This document shows, in pieces, positions 59,901 to 64,000 of a stretch of DNA of 64,000 nucleotides. Each line of letters starts with the position of its first letter. The first letter of the stretch is position 1. The DNA comes from Theristus sp. LFF4_11. Its lineage: Eukaryota; Nematoda; Chromadorea; Monhysterida; Xyalidae. The position numbers were made by a program, and so were the translations under genes. The stretch lies in the NCBI GenBank assembly GCA_030248135.1, contig JASANC010001592.1, forward strand, positions 1 through 64,000, given 5' to 3'. Below the pieces are notes generated by a model. That model was not told the origin of the DNA, made no database searches, and saw only the letters and a program-made list of their open reading frames with translations.

Positions 59901-62900
59901 ATGCGTCTGCAGAAGTCAAAAGGAAACTTGTTTCAATGTTTCTGTGGCAATTCAAAATCGCTTAAGTGACTCAATGCTATTCAGGGAACTCGGATCACTG
60001 CGAATTTTGAATTCCCGCATCACGCATAAAACTGTTCAACTATCGATGAGCGCATTGAGTCTCAGAAGCAAGATAAAAGATAATATCAACAAACAACCAA
60101 TTTCGTGCGCACCTGCATCACTTTACCATACAGCTCGAAGCCGCTCAACGAGAGATAGTGCGTCTGTCCGCTGCTGTTCTTGCCGTGCTGCTGTATGCGG
60201 ACGAATCGATAGCCGGCGTTCCAATCGGCGTCGGCGGCCGCTTTTGAATGCGGCGCGCTGATTGGCCACGTGTGCGTCGAGCCGGGCTCGTTCAGTGATT
60301 GGTCGTCGACGTGCGCCGACACTGTTGTCCACGTGTGACCCGTGCGAGACATCTGGCGAAATCACGGAGAAATTTGAGAGTGAAGTGACAAAATTACGTT
60401 TTTTTAGCTGGGATTAAGCGAGGACGCGAGCTTATCTCTGCGGAATAATACAGGGGTCTAAATCTGGTCAGAACAAAGATGTGAAGTGAGCGGGTGCTTT
60501 CTGGTGCTGTTATTTATGGTTCTTCATTTTCACCTATTTTCATGTTCCTTCATTGTGCATTTGTTCTTTGAAAAAACACCCAAAATTTGTGTCGTACAAA
60601 ACAAAGCGAAACAAAAAACCACGAGTTTTTCACCTGCAGCAGCCAATTACGCAACGCCGAGCGTCCGTAGCCGCGCGAATGCCGCAGCGTGTACGCACTC
60701 GGCACCACGGACACGCCGATGTCGATCGCAAAGAATGCGTTCCTGTGTACAAGCAAACATCAGATCACTGAGGCAATAATGCACCTTCCACCTTCGAGAC
60801 TGGATGCGGCTTAGAGGACTGTCCCCCTCTCGTGGCAACGGCATTGGTCCACGGGGGACGATCCGATTATCTCAACATCAAAACCATGGGAGTTTCGGTA
60901 CTTTCGGGCTTCTGGAACCAACGGCTGGCGCTACAAAAACAAAATTAACTCGACGTGTTTGCATCCGTTCTCTGGCACTGATGCGTTCAAATAACAAAAC
61001 TGTAGACGTGATCAAAATGCAGAACGGTGTCTATCTAGCGCCTCACTTGTCGTCGTTCGTGTGACAGTTGAGCGCGTTCGCCTCCCTGCTGAGCACGTCC
61101 TCCGGACGGCCGTACGGCTGCGCGGGCACGTCCGAGCAGACGACGTCGACGACGCCGACCGCCGCCGGATTCACCCAGGCCGCCTCCGTGTTGCCGTTCG
61201 TGCCGAGCCAATAGATCAGACCGTTCGTGTCGAAGTCGTGCGAGTAGCACAGCTCGACCAATGGGCTCGCCGGCGACTGCTGATTGGCTGCACCGGCTTG
61301 CTGCTGGTGTTGTTGTTGCTGGTGGTCGACACTCTGCGATATACGGATAAATATTTTGCGTTTGGTTTTTTTTGGTTTGCGTTTTTACTTTTTTTTCTCG
61401 AAATTAGCATATTTCTTAACGAGGGATGTTATGAAGCCGTTTGCAAACTTGTTGCATAGTATGTCATACCTCCGGGGAGTGGGAAACCCTTTCATTTGGA
61501 TTGAAGTTAATACGACACCGAAAACGCACCGATATGTTTTTTGTTTTCGTTCGCGCAAATTAGTCAGAAAAGATTTAAAAAAAAATTAGTATAGCTCACC
61601 ATTTTCACGAACTTGAACGTCGCTCGTTCGTAATCGTACCACTGTTTTGCGACCATATGCCAAAGGTAGTGACGCAATTGCGACACGGCCACTAACGGCT
61701 CCGTTTTCAGGGTCCGTCCTGTGCGGTCCAATAGGAACTGCGCCTTGGTATCGTCATTTTTCGCATTGGCTTTATCATTTTCAACCGATGGTTTGGACGG
61801 AATTTCGTTCGACGTCTTCTTTGCGTCACTCTTGAGTTGGTCGATTTGTGAATTGCTCAATTGCATCTTCAGGCGCAGGCGACGAGAAAGTAGCTGCAAA
61901 CATAATAGTACTGAATTTCATTCTTTTGATCAGGTTTTCAAACGTTAGAACCTGTCCACGCGCGCAGATAGAGGATTTTGCCAAAAAAAAACTGTCCATT
62001 CATAGCGCAGCAAAAAGTTCGAGTCACAGACAAACGCACTAGCACGACTGCTTTATCTAATGTGGCCCGTGTCGTGTTTGTTTGCGACTGGGAAAATGAG
62101 TAATTGCACGGAATGAAGAAAAAATGACCCCCCAAGAAAAACCTTTTCAGCCCTTTTAAAAATGTCTCATTTCAACCTTAACGTTACAGAAACTATTGAA
62201 TCGAAAAACTTCCGCCTACCTGCAAGCCAAACGCCGATCCGCCGGGTGTGTCGTAGAAGAATTGCGGCATCTTTTCGATGCTCTCGAGAATGGTCATCAG
62301 TTTTACGATGATTCGTTTGGGTGACTGATTGGCATTTACGGATTCGTACGGTTGCAGCTCTGTCTCGCTTGTTTTTCCCGTTCCCACTCCAGGACTGGAC
62401 GTGTCCATAAGACCTGCATTGAGAGAGAGCTGCCGATGTTTCTGTATTGTAATGTGTCAAAACTGTTGATCGGTGGTCGCTCGGTCTCAACACGATCTCA
62501 ACGCAAAATTGAGATTCACCTATAGCGATCGATTGTCACTGCAAGAAGTTCCGCTTTACTTTTTATCCATTCACTTTCAATGAACTGTTTTTTAACATCA
62601 CGTGACTTATAAAGCAAAAGATCGTGTAGATCATGAAAATACGGTAGATGCCGTGCTCTGGTGAGACCAAAAAAGCGCATGAACGCAAATGAACGCTCGA
62701 TCATGAGCCCAACAAACCAACCCGACCCGACCCACCCATCCCCCGAACTCACCATTCACCACCGCGTCCAAAACGCGGCGTTGCTGGTGCTGCTTCTGAC
62801 CAATCATCATCAAGTTTGCTTCACTCGCGTTTCGATCGAGCGTCTCAACGCACGCTGTCAGTGCGACCAACAAACGTGGAAGGACCTGCAAAGAAAAAAC

Positions 62901-64000
62901 GTTAGTTTTTTTCAAAACTTCGAAACACACATTTGCTGGCAAACGCTGTTATTACTTATTATGATGCTCTGCGGCACCGCATTTCAACCGGTAGCTCAAT
63001 AGAAGTTCACTTCACTTCCATTTTGGTTGACAACCGCAGCCACCATTTTGCAGGTGTCAATTTTCTGTTCCCATTGTTTTCTGTTAGCCAGATTTTGTTA
63101 TCACGGTCCTTCAAAAAATTGACGTTTCCCTGATGTCCTCTAAAGTACGATTCTTGCAAGCCAATGATGCTTTAGAAATTTTCGTCTACAATACAGCCCA
63201 AAACTACCAATCATGATTCCATTGCAGGTTCCAGAACCAGTTCGCATCACCCCAGCGCACCTCCAGCAACGTAGCAACAAACTCGCTGTTCGCGAGCTCG
63301 TACGTCGACAGCAGTCGATCGTCAGTGACCAGCTGGCGAACGTTCGCCAGTGATGTCGCCAATTCCGTCAGTTTCTGCTCGTCAATTGACGTCAGCTCAA
63401 TGGTTTCACCAATCGAAGGCAGCATCAAGTTGTCGGTCGCTGTTTTCAGGTGGCTCAGCGCTGATTTCAATTGGATCACCGCTTCGCGAGGCCGGTGACG
63501 TGCGTCGCGGAGATAGTCGGTCCAGAGAGTACGGGCCATTGTTGCCACCTGAAACGATGAGAGAAAAAAATCCGATTTCCAGTTGTGAAATTGCGAAAGA
63601 ATTGCTTTGTTGTCCCATTTATTGGTTGGAGTAACATCCTTCTGTTACCTATTAAAAAACACTGGCTAGGTTGAAAGAACACAAATGCACAGCGCAACGA
63701 AAGCGAAACTGCGGCACGTTTACCTTTTCGCGTGACTTCTCCATTTTGAATCGCAGTCGACGGCCCGGCCGACTTGACCAGCTGGTGTAGAACTCCGGAC
63801 CCAGCAGACCTTCGGCCGTGTACGTCTGAAACATTTTTTTTCAACTTTCAACTTCAGTGAACCTATGCGCTAAGCCGCTGAGCAAACAACCAAAGTTTTG
63901 CAAAACCGCAAAGAATGTAGAAATATGACAATGATGGTAAAAAAACAGAGTGTAAGAAGCAAAAAACCAAACTTTCAAAAGCAAACCTGTTTCGTGCTAT
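44959..64000 (-). CDS. HECTD1: HECTD1-type E3 ubiquitin ligase, 5' end outside window
   Basis: There are about 38 exons: 63987-64000, 63724-63825, 63261-63548, 62753-62885, 62220-62413, 61600-61893, 61047-61333, 60634-60742, 60113-60352, 59705-59859, 59289-59467, 58855-58965, 58130-58449, 57722-57944, 57509-57609, 57066-57176, 56587-56691, 55893-56147, 55251-55538, 54781-54914, 54215-54533, 53927-54112, 53482-53613, 53081-53210, 52681-52758, 52254-52468, 51722-51898, 51205-51414, 49290-49468, 48852-48931, 48396-48543, 47877-48016, 47374-47507, 46738-47037, 46320-46421, 45906-46109, 45535-45724, 44959-45164. This gives about 2257 residues against some 2600 in vertebrates. Domains are a helical region ([25 protein letters not shown]), the SUN-like fold ([40 protein letters not shown]), MIB/HERC2 ([16 protein letters not shown]), long Pro/Ser/Thr/Asn-rich disorder, an acidic stretch ([14 protein letters not shown]), and a C-terminal HECT domain with catalytic Cys in [14 protein letters not shown] (codon 45551-45553), ending EKGFHLN. 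It transfers ubiquitin through that Cys. The 46738 donor and the 55538 acceptor are the least certain. Confidence 0.93.
45255..45418 (+). mobile_element. tRNA-derived SINE, copy 3
   Basis: CGTGGCCTGTGTGGCAGCGC, TCGGGGATCGAGCCCC and GGGTGTGTGGGGGCATTTGATG with CTGGGTTACCGTTGGCTA repeat the order of the copy at 36388. It lies in the last HECTD1 intron, on the strand opposite to the gene. Confidence 0.75.
46145..46200. mobile_element. Palindromic element (family B), shortened
   Basis: AGCGGCCCTTCATGAAGCAG and TATTTAGTGCCGC, then GCGTCACTAATGCCGCTAAA. The centre and part of one arm of the 95-bp element are missing. Confidence 0.6.
47132..47226. mobile_element. 95-bp palindromic element (family B), intact
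   Basis: TAAGCGGCATTCATGAAACA at the left and CTTCATGAATGCCGCTTA at the right are exact inverted ends. GCGTAGCTGTG and CATAGCTACGC mirror each other near the centre. It lies in a HECTD1 intron and is small enough to be a fold-back MITE. Confidence 0.85.
47656..47858. mobile_element. GGTCTC-ended MITE (family G)
   Basis: The left end is TACATGGTCTCAGCACGATT with TCACTGCG; the right end is AGATCGTGTGGAGAGTCGAG with ACCAATTACGGTGGATACCG. It lies in a HECTD1 intron. Confidence 0.55.
49085..49259. mobile_element. CTGCGACTCAATGC-ended MITE (family C)
   Basis: The left end is CTTGCGACTCAATGCGTTTG; the right end is GCGCGCATTGGCGTCGCAGAA. The internal AATTTCGAATTCCCGCGTCA matches the other copies. 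It lies in a HECTD1 intron, ending about 30 bases from the donor at 49289. Confidence 0.7.
49656..51044. repeat. 1.4-kb inverted-repeat element with internal 143-bp tandem repeats
   Basis: The outer arms are themselves arrays. On the left, CTATTTTAGCGTAACTTTC alternates with CAACAAATAAAGTAACTTTG (49665-49830). On the right, the complement (GAAAGTTACGCTAAAATA...) runs from 50880 to 51040. Inside, a unit of about 143 bases (AACAACCTTAATCTAGCTTG, CACCGGTTTGGTTGCGGTTA, CCAAGCTGTTTGTGGGTTGT, ACTAAGATCGTGTTGAGACC) is repeated about five times directly (50030-50720) and once inverted (49869-50020). The outermost strings TTTGGCGCTTTCC and GGAAAGTGCCCAAA mirror each other. No ORF is seen. It fills most of a HECTD1 intron (49469-51204). 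Confidence 0.85.
57967..58036 (-). mobile_element. tRNA-derived SINE, copy 4 (3' part)
   Basis: GAACGGTGATTTTAGGCGAT, GGTTTTTCAGCC and CCCCTGGAAAGCGTACAGAA are the complement of the SINE tail seen at 10800-10836 and 36520-36570. The tRNA-like head is missing. It lies in a HECTD1 intron. Confidence 0.65.
59886..60068. mobile_element. CTGCGACTCAATGC-ended MITE (family C)
   Basis: The left end is TCTGCGACTCGATGCGTCTG; the right end is GCGCATTGAGTCTCAGAAGC. Internal CAATTCAAAATCGCTTAAGT and GAATTTTGAATTCCCGCATC match the copy at 24970-25148 over almost the whole length. It lies in a HECTD1 intron. Confidence 0.8.
62464..62668. mobile_element. GGTCTC-ended MITE (family G)
   Basis: The left end is CTCGGTCTCAACACGATCTC; the right part is AAAGATCGTGTAGATCATGA with ATACGGTAGATGCCGTGCTC and GTGAGACC. 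It lies in the HECTD1 intron 62414-62752. Confidence 0.55.

Overview
This is animal genomic DNA, not prokaryotic. Genes are split into many small exons of roughly 50-320 bases, joined by GT-AG introns with T-rich/CAG acceptors, and by three well-supported GC-AG introns. The products are metazoan families: thrombospondin type-1 repeats, C-type lectin, thyrostimulin beta, SLC41 and HECTD1. A methionyl-tRNA synthetase fused to a C-terminal EMAP-II-like tRNA-binding domain, as known in Caenorhabditis elegans, together with the intron style suggests a nematode or another small protostome. The phylum is an inference and I name no species.

Layout. 1-2638 is repeat-rich, with a Helitron 3' end and two tandem arrays. 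2639-7982 (+) is the 3' part of a secreted lectin-like gene (CTLD, EGF, PAN/apple-like); one of its introns carries a 5'-truncated LINE, a ~150-bp tandem array and a broken minus-strand ORF. 9435-18047 (+) is a complete 17-exon gene for a 1103-residue secreted protein with about 19 TSP1 repeats. 18956-26929 (-) is a complete 19-exon cytosolic methionyl-tRNA synthetase of 953 residues. 29240-30562 (+) is a complete 4-exon cystine-knot hormone subunit, GPB5/thyrostimulin-beta-like, of 181 residues. 30563-35426 has no confident gene but holds two short signal-peptide-like exons that look paralogous, and a G-rich inverted-repeat element. 35427-42078 (-) is a complete 12-exon SLC41/MgtE-type Mg2+ transporter of 569 residues. 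44959-64000 (-) is about 38 exons of a HECTD1-type E3 ubiquitin ligase whose 5' end lies beyond the window.

The genes are unrelated housekeeping, signalling and extracellular genes; nothing suggests an operon or cluster. TSP1/MetRS and GPB5/SLC41 are convergent pairs, MetRS/GPB5 is divergent, and HECTD1/SLC41 lie head-to-tail.

The unusual content is the dense set of small non-autonomous repeats in introns and spacers. They include a TA-flanked Tc1/mariner-like MITE (7 copies), a tRNA-derived SINE (4), a palindromic 95-bp element (3), an element with ends like TTCTGCGACTCAATGC (4 plus a relic), an element with ends like GGTCTCGACACGATC (6), two TACCGTA-ended elements (one strongly G-rich), and a 1.4-kb inverted-repeat element built of internal 143-bp tandem repeats. 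Exon coordinates were chosen by hand from splice signals, reading phase and recalled family sequence; no search or computation was run.
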